Positions 51,834 through 61,942 of a DNA stretch of 64,000 nucleotides are shown here, in pieces. Made by a program: the position numbers and the translations under genes. The stretch is taken from positions 1 through 64,000 of the forward strand of contig JAAXXL010000006.1 of assembly GCA_013334485.1 (NCBI GenBank). The letters run 5' to 3'. The stretch comes from Chlorobiaceae bacterium (GTDB lineage Bacteria; Bacteroidota; Chlorobiia; Chlorobiales; Chlorobiaceae). The first letter of the stretch is position 1. Every line of letters starts with the position of its first letter. The notes below the pieces were generated by a model that was not told the origin of the DNA, did not search any database, and saw only the letters and a list, made by a program, of their open reading frames with translations.

Positions 51834-52466
51834 CTAAAAAGCCCGCACGGCTCGCACTCTGCTGTAGTAAGACTTTGTGCCACCGCCAAGATAACCATCA
51901 CTGAAGTACTGGTACCAGGCGGTATCAGAAGTTCTTTCAGATGAGCTCCAGTAATAGTCTACTGCAAAGGCGCCAACAACTGCTCGATTTATGTAAAGCT
52001 GATTCAATTCATCCTTGCTCGGCAGAAACCAGTCCCTAAACCCACCGCCCCTATATGCCCTTGCAAGTGCAGCGGCACTTCTCGGGTATGCCGCTACAGG
52101 ATATCTTGCCAAAATCTTTTGTGTATTGACTGCTCCCTGACCTAATTCTGCACTCGTATCAAGAAGTACCTGAAAGGCATAATCGCCGGTATTTACAGTT
52201 TCATCCTGACCAGTGCTCCACCGATAAACTCCTGACCATGATGATTTATTCCAGGGATCAAGATATGATATGGTGATATCCTTTGCCGCGGCTATAAGCC
52301 CATGCTGCCGGCTACTATCAACATAAAAAACGATCCCTCCTCCATACTTGTCGCCAATCTTGAAAGAAACTGCATACGACAGTACCGAATAAAAAATCAT
52401 ACAGAAACTGCTGATCAATAACACTTTCGATAACCATCCGAAAAGTGTCCCTGTAACAGATTTCAT
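51834..52466 (-). CDS. DUF1566-type secreted or membrane-anchored protein
   Basis: The 210-residue protein has an N-terminal hydrophobic segment (about residues 8-32), consistent with a signal or anchor. The body matches the DUF1566/Lcl-type fold: FRDWFLPSKDELNQLY and YYWSSSE followed by RVRAVRAF are the hallmark pieces, and GGGIVFYVD precedes them. Such domains occur in surface proteins and phage-like binding modules; no function is assigned. AT-rich flanks and repeats on the downstream side suggest an accessory gene. Confidence 0.75.
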   Translation of the reverse strand: MKSVTGTLFGWLSKVLLISSFCMIFYSVLSYAVSFKIGDKYGGGIVFYVDSSRQHGLIAAAKDITISYLDPWNKSSWSGVYRWSTGQDETVNTGDYAFQVLLDTSAELGQGAVNTQKILARYPVAAYPRSAAALARAYRGGGFRDWFLPSKDELNQLYINRAVVGAFAVDYYWSSSERTSDTAWYQYFSDGYLGGGTKSYYSRVRAVRAF

Positions 52467-52649
52467 TATTTCAACGTATTAAATAAAACTTCTGGGCAAT
52501 AAAAATCACATAACACTCTCTTCTAACGTAACAATATATAAACGAATAAAAAACATCTACTCTTGTGCATTTTAAAAATGCACGAAGCGGTTAAAACGTC
52601 CTCAAATGATGCCCGTGATGGAAAATACGTAATTAAAATCTAAAAACAG

Positions 52650-53396
52650 TCAACTACCAAAAGAAGTATTTCTGATTATTTTACGCACAAACTCAAGCTC
52701 TTCAAGCGTGTTAACCCCGGGATTATCAATTTCAGTTGTAATACACTGTATACGAAACCCGTTCTCAAGCAGTCGAAGCTGTTCAAGTGACTCCTCCTCT
52801 TCAAGCATTGAAGGCTGAAGCCCCGCAAATTGCTCAAGTACTCCGGCGCTGAACGCATAGAGCCCTATATGACGATAGAAGGTGGTGGTCGACATCTTTG
52901 TTCGCCTGTATGGAATCGGACTGCGTGAAAAATAGAGGGCAAACCCCTTCCGGTCCATAACGACCTTCACGACATGAGGGTCTTCAATCTGTTCACGGTC
53001 ACCGGGAACAAGCGGAAAAACAAGGGTGGAGCAATCGGGTGGATCAGCAGAAAAAAAAGGCCGGAGTGCAAGATCAATATTTTCAGGACTGATCAGAGGC
53101 TCATCGCCCTGTAGATTAAGAAAAACATCCCCACCAATCACTCTTGCGGCTTCAGCAATCCGCTCTGTGCCGCATCGAGCTTCAGGAGAAGTCATAATAA
53201 CGTCAGCCCCCCGCTCTTCAAGTACAGAGGCAATCTCCCTGCTGTCGGTAGCAACAACAACCCTCTCTGCAAGCCGGGATTTGAGTGCCTGCCGCCAGGT
53301 ACGAACAATAAGCGGCTCACCCTCAAGATCGGCAAGCATTTTTTTCTCAAGACGGCTGGAATCAAGCCTGGCAGGAATAACAATAACAGCTTTCAT
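52650..53396 (-). CDS. kdsB: 3-deoxy-manno-octulosonate cytidylyltransferase
   Basis: KdsB activates Kdo with CTP for lipopolysaccharide core synthesis. The N-terminal [19 protein letters not shown] and the NLQGDEPLI metal/nucleotide loop are diagnostic; YRHIGLYAF is also conserved. The length of 248 residues is standard. Its start overlaps the dtd stop by four bases (ATGA), so the two are translationally coupled. Confidence 0.95.
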   Translation of the reverse strand: MKAVIVIPARLDSSRLEKKMLADLEGEPLIVRTWRQALKSRLAERVVVATDSREIASVLEERGADVIMTSPEARCGTERIAEAARVIGGDVFLNLQGDEPLISPENIDLALRPFFSADPPDCSTLVFPLVPGDREQIEDPHVVKVVMDRKGFALYFSRSPIPYRRTKMSTTTFYRHIGLYAFSAGVLEQFAGLQPSMLEEEESLEQLRLLENGFRIQCITTEIDNPGVNTLEELEFVRKIIRNTSFGS

Positions 53397-53845
53397 GGGG
53401 AAAGTGGCGTATCAAGAATCAAAGTTATCGGTCCGTCATTGACCAGAGCGACCTGCATGTCGGCTCCATACCATCCTGTCATAACCGGTTTTTCAAGTTG
53501 TTGGCCAATCATTCGGACAAAGTTATCATAGATTGGTTGAGCATCTTCAAAACGGGCTGAACCGGAAAAGCCCGGACGGCTGCCCCGGCTTGAGTCAGCA
53601 TAGAGTGTAAACTGTGACACAACCATAACTTCTCCCTCACTCTCTGTGAGCGAAAGATTCATTTTACCTTCGCAGTCATTAAAAATCCTCAGGCCTGCTA
53701 TCTTGCGGCTCATCCATTTGACTTCCGCTACACCGTCACCGGGAGCTATGCCAAGCAACACAAGCAGACCCGGACCTATCCCGGAGTATCGAGCGTCGCT
53801 TGCTGAGACACTTGCAGATCTCACTCTCTGAACCACAGCTCTCAT
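53393..53845 (-). CDS. dtd: D-aminoacyl-tRNA deacylase
   Basis: DTD hydrolyses D-amino acids (and glycine) from mischarged tRNAs. The family motifs VSQFTLYAD and a variant of the GPVT motif ([10 protein letters not shown]) are present, and the N-terminus [13 protein letters not shown] is typical. The length is 150 residues. It lies 21 bases downstream of the YggU-like gene and overlaps kdsB. Confidence 0.94.
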   Translation of the reverse strand: MRAVVQRVRSASVSASDARYSGIGPGLLVLLGIAPGDGVAEVKWMSRKIAGLRIFNDCEGKMNLSLTESEGEVMVVSQFTLYADSSRGSRPGFSGSARFEDAQPIYDNFVRMIGQQLEKPVMTGWYGADMQVALVNDGPITLILDTPLSP

Positions 53846-53866
53846 AAGGTGCCCATTTTCTCTTCT

Positions 53867-54160
53867 TTACTCGTAAGCGTTGAACGCCAGAGCTGCGGCT
53901 TCAATAGTGACCCCTTCCACCATAACGGTTTTAGTCCGGGAACTCTTCCCTGCGATAATATGCACCCGAGAGGGAGGAATGCGGAAAACTTTTGAAAACA
54001 GTTCACAGCACTCCCTGTTTGCAGCATCATCAACAGGTGCCGCTTTCAGGCTCACCTTCAGGCCCCCGTTATAGAGGCCACACACTCTGCTTTTCGATGA
54101 CCGGGGCTGTGCCTTGACGACAAAAACCGCACTGCCGTTTTTTTCGCGAAGCTCAACCAC
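53867..54160 (-). CDS. DUF167 (YggU) family protein
   Basis: This 97-residue basic protein has the YggU signature: [14 protein letters not shown] at the start and [17 protein letters not shown] in the middle, then [13 protein letters not shown]. The family is widespread and has no assigned reaction. It lies seven bases downstream of gatC on the same strand. Confidence 0.9.
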   Translation of the reverse strand: MVELREKNGSAVFVVKAQPRSSKSRVCGLYNGGLKVSLKAAPVDDAANRECCELFSKVFRIPPSRVHIIAGKSSRTKTVMVEGVTIEAAALAFNAYE

Positions 54161-54167
54161 TGCGATG

Positions 54168-54455
54168 CTACCCGATCACCTTTGGCACTTTAAAAAAACG
54201 ATCCTGCTTGTCAGGGGCATTCTTCAGTACCGCCTCCGATGAAAGCGACTGATGTTCAACATCTTCACGAAGCACATTGATCTGGTCATGAATGCTGCTG
54301 AGCGGCTCCACACCCTCAGTATCAACTTCATTGAGCTTCTCGATATATTGCAGAATATTGTTCAGTTCACTGGTCATAACGAGCGTCTCATCCTCATTGA
54401 ACCTGAGGCGTGCCAAATCGGCGATATAGGCAACATCTTTGGAAGTAACCGACAT
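54168..54455 (-). CDS. gatC: Aspartyl/glutamyl-tRNA amidotransferase subunit C
   Basis: GatC is the small scaffold of GatCAB, which converts Glu-tRNA-Gln and Asp-tRNA-Asn to the amides. The 95-residue protein has the standard pattern [16 protein letters not shown], then [20 protein letters not shown] and the LREDV segment. gatA and gatB are elsewhere. It sits 36 bases downstream of gltA on the same strand. Confidence 0.94.
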   Translation of the reverse strand: MSVTSKDVAYIADLARLRFNEDETLVMTSELNNILQYIEKLNEVDTEGVEPLSSIHDQINVLREDVEHQSLSSEAVLKNAPDKQDRFFKVPKVIG

Positions 54456-54491
54456 AATAACCTGATCAAATAATTAAAAATAAAAACACCT

Positions 54492-55835
54492 TTATAGTCG
54501 GCAGATACCTGCCTTCTGCTCGTCCAGTCTGTTTTTTGGACGCTTGTCCATAGGAACAAACTCCCGCTCATCCTCTCCAAGGTAGATCTGACGAGGCCTT
54601 GCGATCTTCTGTTCAGGATCCTTGACCTGCTCAATCCATTGTGAAAGCCATCCGGGAATCCGGCCAATAGCAAACAGTACAGGAAACATATCCATCGGAA
54701 AGCCCATAGCCTGATAGATCAGACCTGAATAAAAATCCACATTAGGATAGAGCTTCCGGTTGATAAAATACTCATCCTCAAGAGCTATACGCTCCAGCTC
54801 AAGAGCGATATCAAGCAGAGGACTGCGTCCTGTCTCTTCAAATACCTGAAAAGCAATCTCCTTGATAATTTTTGCTCTCGGATCATAATTCTTGTAAACC
54901 CTGTGCCCGAACCCCATCAAACGACCTTCGCCACTTTTGACCGATGCAATAAATTCAGGAACCTTCTCAACTGATCCGATTTTCAGCAGCATATGAATAA
55001 CCGCCTCATTGGCGCCGCCGTGCAACGGTCCATACAACGCTGCACAACCGGCAGCTAATGCTGTATAAGGGTCCACTCCGGAACTGGCTACCGCACGAAC
55101 AGCGTTAGTTGAGCAGTTCTGTTCATGATCGGCATGAAGAATAAAGAGCACATCAAGAGCACGTTCAAGTACCGGATTCGGCTTATAGTGAATCTCGGTC
55201 ATCTTGAACATCATGGAGAGAAAATTGCCGGTATAGCTCAGTTCATTATCAGGAAGAACATAGGGAAAACCAAGACTGTGGCGAAAACTCATCGCTGCAA
55301 GCGTAGGTATTTTGCCGATTAGTCGGCGTACCTGAAGCTTGCGGGACTCCTCATTATTAATCTCCTTCGCATCACGGTAAAAGGTCGAAAGTGCACCGAC
55401 CGTCCCTACCAGAATTCCCATCGGATGGGCATCATAACGAAACCCGTCCATGAACTTGATAATATTGGAATGGGTCATGGTATGGTGACGGATATTATAG
55501 GTCCATACCGCAAGCCGCTCCTTGTCGGGCAGCTCACCCTTGATCAGCAGATAAGCGGTCTCAAGAAAATTACTATGCTCGGCAAGCTGTTCAATCGGAT
55601 AACCGCGATAACGCAAAATACCTTTATCCCCATCAATGTAGGTAATGCGGCTTTTGCATGATGCGGTATTTAAAAAACCGGGATCATAACCCAAAAGCCC
55701 GAAATCCTCATCAGTAAGCTGTATCTGACGAAGATCCATGGTATGGATTGCACCATTTTCAACCGGAAGTTCATAGGTTTTTCCGGTCCTGTTATCAGTA
55801 ACGGTCAAAGAATTTCTTGGGTCTGTAACGGCCAT
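54492..55835 (-). CDS. gltA: Citrate synthase
   Basis: This type II-like citrate synthase condenses acetyl-CoA and oxaloacetate. The 447-residue protein has the active-site histidines in LHADHEQNCSTN and LMGFGHRVYKNYDPRA and the catalytic aspartate region further on. The N-terminal segment with YDPGFLNTASCKS is typical. Green sulfur bacteria run the reductive TCA cycle with ATP-citrate lyase, so the direction and timing of use here are open. It heads a gltA-gatC-yggU-dtd-kdsB run. Confidence 0.93.
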   Translation of the reverse strand: MAVTDPRNSLTVTDNRTGKTYELPVENGAIHTMDLRQIQLTDEDFGLLGYDPGFLNTASCKSRITYIDGDKGILRYRGYPIEQLAEHSNFLETAYLLIKGELPDKERLAVWTYNIRHHTMTHSNIIKFMDGFRYDAHPMGILVGTVGALSTFYRDAKEINNEESRKLQVRRLIGKIPTLAAMSFRHSLGFPYVLPDNELSYTGNFLSMMFKMTEIHYKPNPVLERALDVLFILHADHEQNCSTNAVRAVASSGVDPYTALAAGCAALYGPLHGGANEAVIHMLLKIGSVEKVPEFIASVKSGEGRLMGFGHRVYKNYDPRAKIIKEIAFQVFEETGRSPLLDIALELERIALEDEYFINRKLYPNVDFYSGLIYQAMGFPMDMFPVLFAIGRIPGWLSQWIEQVKDPEQKIARPRQIYLGEDEREFVPMDKRPKNRLDEQKAGICRL

Positions 55836-56169
55836 AATGGTAACAATCTTGTTGTGTTAAAAGACCTTGATATCAAGAGTAAAAAAAGGAGCCCATTTGA
55901 ATTTATGAAATAATCCTGACGTATCAGTTTAATTGCTTTCGTGTTTTTTTTGTTTTATGCCCCGTTTCTTTGGGAGTGCGGCCAAAACCAAAAAATCAAA
56001 CCGACAAAATAGTGAGGATTTCAAAACCGGAACCTTGCACAGAATGCATCAAAAAGCATCACTCCGCAAGAACATTTTGCTCTTTTTGCAGGTTAATATC
56101 AGACGGAAAAAAAAGGAAAAAACTTTTTGGATATTAGGGGCAGGCTCTATACATTTACAACTCTTAAAT
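55836..56169. other. Gene-free stretch before tRNA-Asp
   Basis: This AT-rich stretch of 334 bases should carry the gltA promoter (leftward) and the tRNA promoter (rightward). A weak candidate for the latter is TTTTTG at 56124-56129 with TATACA at 56148-56153, 18 bases apart and about 16 bases before the tRNA. The open frame at 55933 runs into the tRNA and is rejected. Confidence 0.4.
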
Positions 56170-56244
56170 GGAGCTGTAGCTCAGTTTGGTTAGAGCGCCT
56201 GCCTGTCACGCAGGAGGTCGCGGGTTCGAGCCCCGTCAGCTCCG
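56170..56244 (+). tRNA. tRNA-Asp (GTC)
   Basis: The acceptor stem GGAGCTG pairs with CAGCTCC at 56237-56243, with discriminator G at 56244. The D arm contains AGCTCAGTTTGGTTAGAGC. The anticodon stem CCTGC/GCAGG carries the loop CTGTCAC, anticodon GTC. The T arm has GGGTTCGAGCCCC. The 3' CCA is not encoded. No integrase or attachment-site duplicate is visible nearby. Confidence 0.96.
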
Positions 56245-56249
56245 CAGAT

Positions 56250-56291
56250 AAATAAAAAAGGCCCGCACGAAGTGTGAGGCCTTTTTTATTT
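56250..56291. terminator. Bidirectional terminator of tRNA-Asp and the NYN gene
   Basis: The perfect outer stem 56250-56263 with 56278-56291 (A/T tract plus GGCC) contains an inner GCAC/GTGT pairing. It follows the tRNA by six bases and ends ten bases before the NYN stop on the other strand. Confidence 0.9.
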
Positions 56292-56301
56292 GGTCAATAA
56301 C

Positions 56302-57045
56302 TCATCCTTTTTTGCGTTTGTCACGCACATAGATAGCTTTAGACTGACCGTTGCCGAGAACCCGTTCATCAAAATCAAACAATTTTGTAGCTTCAAGCAG
56401 CTCTCGCAGCCTGATATAGCCGTAGTTGCGAGGATCAAACTCCGGAGACTGCTTGGCGATGTTGCTTCCTGTCGTTGCCAGATGTGCCCAGCCGCTCTCA
56501 TCAGAGGAGGCCTCAACAGCATTTCTCAATAACCGGACGAGCCTTGTATCCTGCTTCAGCTCTGCCATTGACTTCCGTGCAATCGGCTCGTTTTCATTGA
56601 GTTTAAGGCGAAGAACCTCAGTGTAGATGAACTTGTCACAAGCAGAAACAAACGGGCCAGGGGTTTTTTTCTCTCCAAATCCGTAAACCGTCAGTCCGGA
56701 CTCCCTGATCCGCGAGGCCAGTTTAGTAAAATCACTGTCACTTGATACGATGCAGAATCCCTGAAACTTGCCGGTATACAACAGATCCATCGCATCAATA
56801 ATCATGGCGCTGTCTGTGGCATTTTTCCCCTTGGTGTAACCAAACTGCTGAATCGGCTGAATGGAAAACTCAAGAAGCACCTCCTTCCAGCCTCTCAGGG
56901 CCGTAGTTGTCCAATCGCCGTATATTCTTTTGACATTTGCAGTCCCATACTTGGCAACCTCTGCGAGCAGGCCTTCTATAATTGCAGGCTGTGTATTATC
57001 AGCATCAATAAGTACTGCAAGACGTTCCGTTTTTTCTATTGCCAT
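56302..57045 (-). CDS. NYN domain protein with C-terminal OST-HTH/LOTUS domain
   Basis: The 247-residue protein has a PIN-like NYN nuclease domain (about residues 8-145) with the acidic residues in LIDADN, NATDSAMIIDAMDLL and SSDSDF. A C-terminal OST-HTH/LOTUS-like domain (about 165-240) with YGYIRLRELLEAT follows. The family (LabA/DUF88) is predicted to act on RNA; no target is known. It converges on tRNA-Asp. Confidence 0.88.
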   Translation of the reverse strand: MAIEKTERLAVLIDADNTQPAIIEGLLAEVAKYGTANVKRIYGDWTTTALRGWKEVLLEFSIQPIQQFGYTKGKNATDSAMIIDAMDLLYTGKFQGFCIVSSDSDFTKLASRIRESGLTVYGFGEKKTPGPFVSACDKFIYTEVLRLKLNENEPIARKSMAELKQDTRLVRLLRNAVEASSDESGWAHLATTGSNIAKQSPEFDPRNYGYIRLRELLEATKLFDFDERVLGNGQSKAIYVRDKRKKG

Positions 57046-57104
57046 CTGACACTCCCATCGTTGTTTCCGATTGTACGTACACGTAAGATTAACCAGTCAG
57101 CTCG

Positions 57105-57311
57105 TTACTTTTTAACCTTGAATCCCTCTGCTTCAATAGTCTCTGTTATTGCAGCGAAAGCCACCTTTGCCGGATCGTAATCAACCGTAACCCGTCCGGC
57201 AGAGTGCGATGCCTCAACTTCAAGAACACCATCAAGCTCTTCAAGGGCCTCCTTGACAAGCATCTCACAACCGCTGCAGTTCATACCGCTTACTGACAAT
57301 TCATGTTTCAT
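57105..57311 (-). CDS. Heavy-metal-associated (HMA) domain protein
   Basis: This 68-residue single-domain protein has the metal-binding motif GMNCSGCE (C12, C15) and the ferredoxin-like HMA pattern ending FKVKK. It resembles CopZ-type copper chaperones. No copper ATPase is adjacent, so the metal and the partner are inference. Confidence 0.88.
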   Translation of the reverse strand: MKHELSVSGMNCSGCEMLVKEALEELDGVLEVEASHSAGRVTVDYDPAKVAFAAITETIEAEGFKVKK

Positions 57312-57491
57312 GGCTCTATAATTTCAATCGTTAAAGAATGACTTACTCTTTCTACCAGACACCATCCATTCGGATACACATATTTTAAAGTTACGGACAC
57401 TACCCGCAATTCGGAAATATTTCAGCTAAATCAGAGATACTTTAAAATCATGATTGGCAGATCATTCATCAAGTGATTATATTGAATTACT

Positions 57492-58109
57492 ATGACTCCT
57501 TCATTACCCTATTCAAGGTCCGGACTGTCACGCTTTATTGCATGCCTTCTGCTGGCCAGCCTTTCTCTTCTGACATCCTGCAACCGTAAATCGGATGAAA
57601 TAGCAAATCTGCAGCAGCAGGTATGGAAAAATCCGCAGGATGCCGAAGGTTTTATGCTTCTCGGCAACGCTCTTGCCCGTAAACAGCGTTATAATGAAGC
57701 GACCGAAGCTTTCAAAAGTGCTCTTGCCATCAATCCCGGACTTGATAAAGCCAATAAGGCACTTGGCACAATTGCTTTCAATCAGAAAAACTATACCGGC
57801 GCTCTGAGTTTTTTTCAGAAACACCTTGACAAAGCACCAAAAGACTCACTGCGACTTTATGATGTCGGAAATGTCTATATGCAGATGAAGCAGTATGAGA
57901 GTGCGGCCAAAGCTTATAGTGATGCCATAGATAACAGCGAAGCCTTTGCTGAAGCACACTACAATCTCGCAATCTGCTATATTTATACTGGACGAAAGGC
58001 TGAAGCCGAGGCGATTTATGAATGGCTTCTTGTGAAAAACAATTATCTTGCCGTCTCGCTGCAGCGCCATTTTAACAAGGAAAAACCGGGTAGTGATGAA
58101 AAACGGTAA
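57492..58109 (+). CDS. Tetratricopeptide-repeat lipoprotein
   Basis: The 205-residue protein begins with a signal peptide ending in a lipobox (LLTSC, C30). From about residue 40 to 185 it has four or so TPR units, for example YNEATEAFKSALAINPGLDK and YESAAKAYSDAIDNSEAFAE. It should be a periplasm-facing lipoprotein that mediates protein contacts. No further function can be read. Confidence 0.85.
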   Translation: MTPSLPYSRSGLSRFIACLLLASLSLLTSCNRKSDEIANLQQQVWKNPQDAEGFMLLGNALARKQRYNEATEAFKSALAINPGLDKANKALGTIAFNQKNYTGALSFFQKHLDKAPKDSLRLYDVGNVYMQMKQYESAAKAYSDAIDNSEAFAEAHYNLAICYIYTGRKAEAEAIYEWLLVKNNYLAVSLQRHFNKEKPGSDEKR

Positions 58110-58245
58110 CCGTTATTATTAAACTGACACCGGATTTCCTTCGTTTTTTTTATTTCAGGAAACTGATACTGATAAGTTATTGTACTGTTTGTTTCTGTAA
58201 GTAATGAAACAATTGTATTGAGCGTTATAATGCCGACAAACGCAT

Positions 58246-59667
58246 ATGATGAGTGAGCATTGCCATATCATTACACCTTCAACGGAACCCTTGCCTGTCG
58301 AAAAGGCTGTTGCAAGCCTTAAAACGGCTTTAAACCTTTATGATGACAAGCTCTCAAGCACTCATCACAAGAACCATCTTGTAACCTTCTCTCAGCCTCT
58401 TCTTCCTCTGGATCTTCCCGTCTGGCTTTGTGCTCAGACGATCTATCCCAGAGTGTTCTGGATGAACCGTGAAAAGGATTATTCTGTTGCAGGCATAGGC
58501 ACTGCCGATAGAATAACGTATGATAAAAGAAGCAGGAACGATGAGATGTTCCTGCATTTCGAACGATCTATGGCGGAAAAGGCACCACATGCCCGCTATT
58601 TCGGTGGATTCCACTTCAACAACACCGAACTGCAAGATCCGATCTGGAAGGAGTTTCCCACCTTCTCATTTGTACTTCCACTGGTCCAGTTGACCTTTGA
58701 ACACAATACCTACAGCCTTGCATGTAATCTCTGGCTTGAACCGGGTGATGATCTCACCACAAAAATCAGTGCCATTAACGAGGTGCTTGACCAGGTGGCA
58801 AGTACTGCCGACTGCTCACTCTCAAAGCTGCCGGAACTGCTCAACATCACCTATAATCCGGATGAACCCCGCTGGATTGAAAGCTGCGAAAAGGCATTGA
58901 AGACCTTCAAGAGCGGAGAGATGGAGAAGATCATGCTCGCAAGGCAAACCAGACTCGAATTCAGCAGAGAACACTCTCCGCTCCTCTTCCTGCTTCGCTA
59001 TCCCTACCCGGAGAATGCGATCTACAGGTTTTACTTTGAACCCTCTGAAAACCAGGCGTTTTTCAGCTTCTCACCGGAACGGCTCTACCGGAGAAACGGC
59101 AACAAACTCTTCACCGAAGCGCTTGCCGGAACCTGTTCAAAGGAAATGATCAACGGCGATGACCATCACGCTTCTGAAGCACTCCTGAATTCAGAAAAAG
59201 ATATCCGCGAACATAATTTTGTCAGGGAGATGATCTACGATGACCTCTTCCCGATATGCAGTGAAATTGATATGGAAGAGGAGGTCTGTGTTTTGCAGTT
59301 GAACCGCCTTGCACACCTCTATACACGCTGCTCGGCAACTCTCAAGCCTGAATTTGAAAACGACAGCGATGTGCTGAAACGTCTCCATCCGACCCCTGCT
59401 GTCGGCGGAGTCCCCAAAGAGCCTGCACTTCAGCATATCATGGAGCTTGAACCCTTCAGCCGGGGCTGGTATGCCGCGCCTGTCGGCTGGATCAGCCGGG
59501 ACGCTGCTGAATTTTCCGTAGCCATACGCTCTGCACTTGTCAACGGCCGGTTGACCTGGCTCTACTCCGGTGCCGGACTGGTAACAGGGTCGGATCCCAT
59601 CTCGGAATGGAACGAAGTTGATCAAAAAATCGGGGACATGCTGACCATAACCCGCCAGAAAGTATGA
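58246..59667 (+). CDS. menF: Isochorismate synthase (menaquinone-type)
   Basis: This chorismate-binding enzyme makes isochorismate for menaquinone. The 473 residues end in the conserved domain with [20 protein letters not shown], the LAGTCSKE region, [13 protein letters not shown] and [19 protein letters not shown] with G-W-Y-A-x-P-V-G-W is typical of isochorismate synthases rather than anthranilate synthases. Its stop overlaps menD by four bases. Confidence 0.92.
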   Translation: MMSEHCHIITPSTEPLPVEKAVASLKTALNLYDDKLSSTHHKNHLVTFSQPLLPLDLPVWLCAQTIYPRVFWMNREKDYSVAGIGTADRITYDKRSRNDEMFLHFERSMAEKAPHARYFGGFHFNNTELQDPIWKEFPTFSFVLPLVQLTFEHNTYSLACNLWLEPGDDLTTKISAINEVLDQVASTADCSLSKLPELLNITYNPDEPRWIESCEKALKTFKSGEMEKIMLARQTRLEFSREHSPLLFLLRYPYPENAIYRFYFEPSENQAFFSFSPERLYRRNGNKLFTEALAGTCSKEMINGDDHHASEALLNSEKDIREHNFVREMIYDDLFPICSEIDMEEEVCVLQLNRLAHLYTRCSATLKPEFENDSDVLKRLHPTPAVGGVPKEPALQHIMELEPFSRGWYAAPVGWISRDAAEFSVAIRSALVNGRLTWLYSGAGLVTGSDPISEWNEVDQKIGDMLTITRQKV

Positions 59668-61418
59668 ACAACCGCCAGATCACCACACTCTGGAGCAGCA
59701 TCATCGTCGAAGAGTTGATCCGGCAGGGAGCTGATTATTTCTGCATCTCACCCGGATCACGCTCAACACCGCTCACCGCTGCCGTTGCAGGAAACCCGAA
59801 AGCCCGATGGAAAATCTTTCCGGATGAACGCTCCTCCGCTTTCTTTGCGCTCGGCCACGCACGCGCCACAGGAAAACCGGCGGTTCTCATCTGCACATCA
59901 GGCACTGCTGTAGCCAACTATTTCCCTGCCGTTGTTGAGGCATCAATGGATTATCAGCCGATAATTGTGCTCTCGGCCGACCGCCCCTTCGAACTGCTTG
60001 AATGCGGAGCAAACCAGACGATTCGGCAGGAGAACATCTTCGGCAGCTATACCCGTTGGCATATGCAGTTGCCGGTTCCATCGAAGGAGCTGCCTCTCAA
60101 AACGGTGCTCTCCACTGTTGACTATGCCGTTGCAAAAGCTGTCGGTTCACCTCCGGGGCCGGTACACCTGAATCAGCCGTTCCGGGAGCCATTGGAGCCT
60201 GAAGCACCCGATCCGGAAAATCCCTGGCTCGCCCCTCTGCAAGAGTGGCTGGAAGGCGAAGAACCTTCAAGCCGCACACTTTTCCCTGAAAAGCGACCGG
60301 ATATTGAAGCTCTCTCCATAGTGCGCCCACTGCTTGCACAAGCTGAAAGACCCCTCATCATTGCCGGAAGCATGCCGCGCGCCGAAGAGTCGGAAGCGGT
60401 CGCCGAACTTGCCCTTGACCTTCAGATACCGCTCTACGCCGACCTCTCTTCAGGAGTTCGCCTGATGAGCACAACACTTCCCTGGCAGCAGGCATTTGCA
60501 ACTCCGGAATTCACTGACCGCTTCAAACCCGACCTGGTGCTCCATTTTGGCGGTCGCCTGATCGCAAAACACCCGGCAGCAGCCATCCGGAAGTGGAATC
60601 CAAAGCACTATATCGTCATCAGACCCGATGCAGAGCGCTACTCCCCCGACCACAACGTAACCGTGAGCATTGAACGTTCGATTCTCCTGACCGCCAGGGC
60701 TCTCAAGGGGTGCCGAACTCTCCATTCCGGAATCAGGAGCAGGCAAACTGAAACGTTCTTCCTCCGCGCCGGAGAAGCCATTGACAGTGAAACATCAGGA
60801 AACCTTCCGGTAACTGAAATTTCCGCTGCACGACTGGTCTCAAAACTGATAAGCACCAGCCAAAGGCTATTCCTCTCAAACAGCATGCCTGTGCGCGATA
60901 TGGATAGCTATGCCTGCAACACTCAGGCTGAATGCGTCATAACCGGCATCAACCGGGGAGCAAGCGGAATTGACGGCATTATCTCAACAGCGGCAGGGTT
61001 CGCAGCAGGAAATCGGAAACCGGTTACACTCCTCATCGGCGATATCGCCTTGCTGCACGACCTGAATGCACTCTCACTGCTCGGCTCCATGGAAACTCCC
61101 CTGCAGATCATTGTGCTCAACAACAACGGCGGGGGCATCTTCTCGTTTCTGCCGGTCTCAGAGTGTACCGATATCTTTGAAACCCACTTTGCCACCCCGC
61201 AAAACTACAGCATCAAATCCGCCGCCGAAACCTTCGGTGTAGAGTACACGAATCCGAAAACAAACGACGAATTCACTGCTGCGTACACGAAAGCTTCCAG
61301 CAGCACACGGAGCACCGTAATAGAGATCAACGGCACGAGAGAGGATAACCTGCTCCGCCACCGCTCACTCCAGGCAAAAATCAACACCCTCGCTGCGGAG
61401 TATCTCACCGGCCTGTAA
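59664..61418 (+). CDS. menD: SEPHCHC synthase MenD
   Basis: MenD is a thiamine-diphosphate enzyme that adds a succinyl semialdehyde unit from 2-oxoglutarate to isochorismate. The N-terminal [13 protein letters not shown] and the glutamate-bearing [13 protein letters not shown] are diagnostic. The TPP-binding region ([13 protein letters not shown] then [15 protein letters not shown]) is complete. The length is 584 residues. The last residues [14 protein letters not shown] are repeated in diverged form at 61880-61942. The usual later men genes do not follow; an accessory block does. Confidence 0.94.
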   Translation: MNNRQITTLWSSIIVEELIRQGADYFCISPGSRSTPLTAAVAGNPKARWKIFPDERSSAFFALGHARATGKPAVLICTSGTAVANYFPAVVEASMDYQPIIVLSADRPFELLECGANQTIRQENIFGSYTRWHMQLPVPSKELPLKTVLSTVDYAVAKAVGSPPGPVHLNQPFREPLEPEAPDPENPWLAPLQEWLEGEEPSSRTLFPEKRPDIEALSIVRPLLAQAERPLIIAGSMPRAEESEAVAELALDLQIPLYADLSSGVRLMSTTLPWQQAFATPEFTDRFKPDLVLHFGGRLIAKHPAAAIRKWNPKHYIVIRPDAERYSPDHNVTVSIERSILLTARALKGCRTLHSGIRSRQTETFFLRAGEAIDSETSGNLPVTEISAARLVSKLISTSQRLFLSNSMPVRDMDSYACNTQAECVITGINRGASGIDGIISTAAGFAAGNRKPVTLLIGDIALLHDLNALSLLGSMETPLQIIVLNNNGGGIFSFLPVSECTDIFETHFATPQNYSIKSAAETFGVEYTNPKTNDEFTAAYTKASSSTRSTVIEINGTREDNLLRHRSLQAKINTLAAEYLTGL

Positions 61419-61435
61419 CGGCAAGCCGGATAACG

Positions 61436-61540
61436 ATGAATATCCATGAATTGATTAATCTCAGAGTCGGTGAGCTTGAGACAGACTGGATGCTGGCAAT
61501 TACCGGTCAAGAAATGAATAAAATCGAACCTTTAAACTGA
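61436..61540 (+). CDS. Unrecognised 34-residue ORF upstream of the DUF2442 gene
   Basis: A short frame (MNIHELINLRVGELETDWML, then AITGQEMNKIEPLN) begins 17 bases after menD and its stop abuts the next ATG (TGATG). I do not recognise it. The tight coupling to the DUF2442 gene suggests it may be translated, possibly as the remnant of a partner gene. Coding status is uncertain. Confidence 0.35.
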   Translation: MNIHELINLRVGELETDWMLAITGQEMNKIEPLN

Positions 61541-61839
61541 TGATGATATCCATGTGGAACATGAACGACATCATACAGGTCACCTATAAAGATGGGTACA
61601 CTTACCATATCCTCTTTGACAACGGTGTATGTGGCGATGTTGATTTTTCCGAATATCTCTCCAAAGGTCCTGTTTTTGAGCCGTTAAAGGAGATGGCCTT
61701 TTTCAGACAGGCATCAATTGAAGGAGGAACAATCTCCTGGCCGAATGGCGCAGATATTGCGCCTGAGACTATCTACGACAAAATCCTGCGCACACAAAGC
61801 GATATCAATCCTCAGCACCTGCTTTCTCACTCAGTATAA
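61540..61839 (+). CDS. DUF2442 family protein
   Basis: The 99-residue protein matches DUF2442: YTYHILFDNGVCGDVDFSEY, GPVFEPLKEM, and ISWPNGADIAPETIYD are the conserved blocks. Genes of this family are often found next to DUF4160 or other small genes in toxin-antitoxin-like contexts, but the function is unproven. The start may be one of several close ATGs (61540, 61543, 61552). It sits between menD and a second copy of the menD 3' end. Confidence 0.8.
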   Translation: MMISMWNMNDIIQVTYKDGYTYHILFDNGVCGDVDFSEYLSKGPVFEPLKEMAFFRQASIEGGTISWPNGADIAPETIYDKILRTQSDINPQHLLSHSV

Positions 61840-61879
61840 TTCCTCTTCTCGAAAGATCGTTCTACCGCCGTAGAGCAGA

Positions 61880-61942
61880 GAGCTGCTCAACGCAGGAAAA
61901 ATAATCAACACCCTCGCCGCCGAGTATCTCACCGACCCCTGA
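61880..61942 (+). pseudogene. Diverged copy of the menD 3' end
   Basis: Twenty open codons and a stop read [20 protein letters not shown]. The last part matches the menD C-terminus ([13 protein letters not shown]), and the DNA differs from menD mostly at third positions. It has no start or upstream gene body. It marks the far side of the DUF2442 insertion. The remainder of the 334-base gap 61840-62173 shows no gene. Confidence 0.8.

Noticed and set aside
55933-56193. 86-codon open frame before and into tRNA-Asp
   Set aside because: It overlaps the tRNA, is compositionally odd and has no family resemblance.
56170-56244. tRNA-Asp as an integration site for a genomic island
   Set aside because: No integrase gene and no repeated tRNA 3' end were seen on either side.
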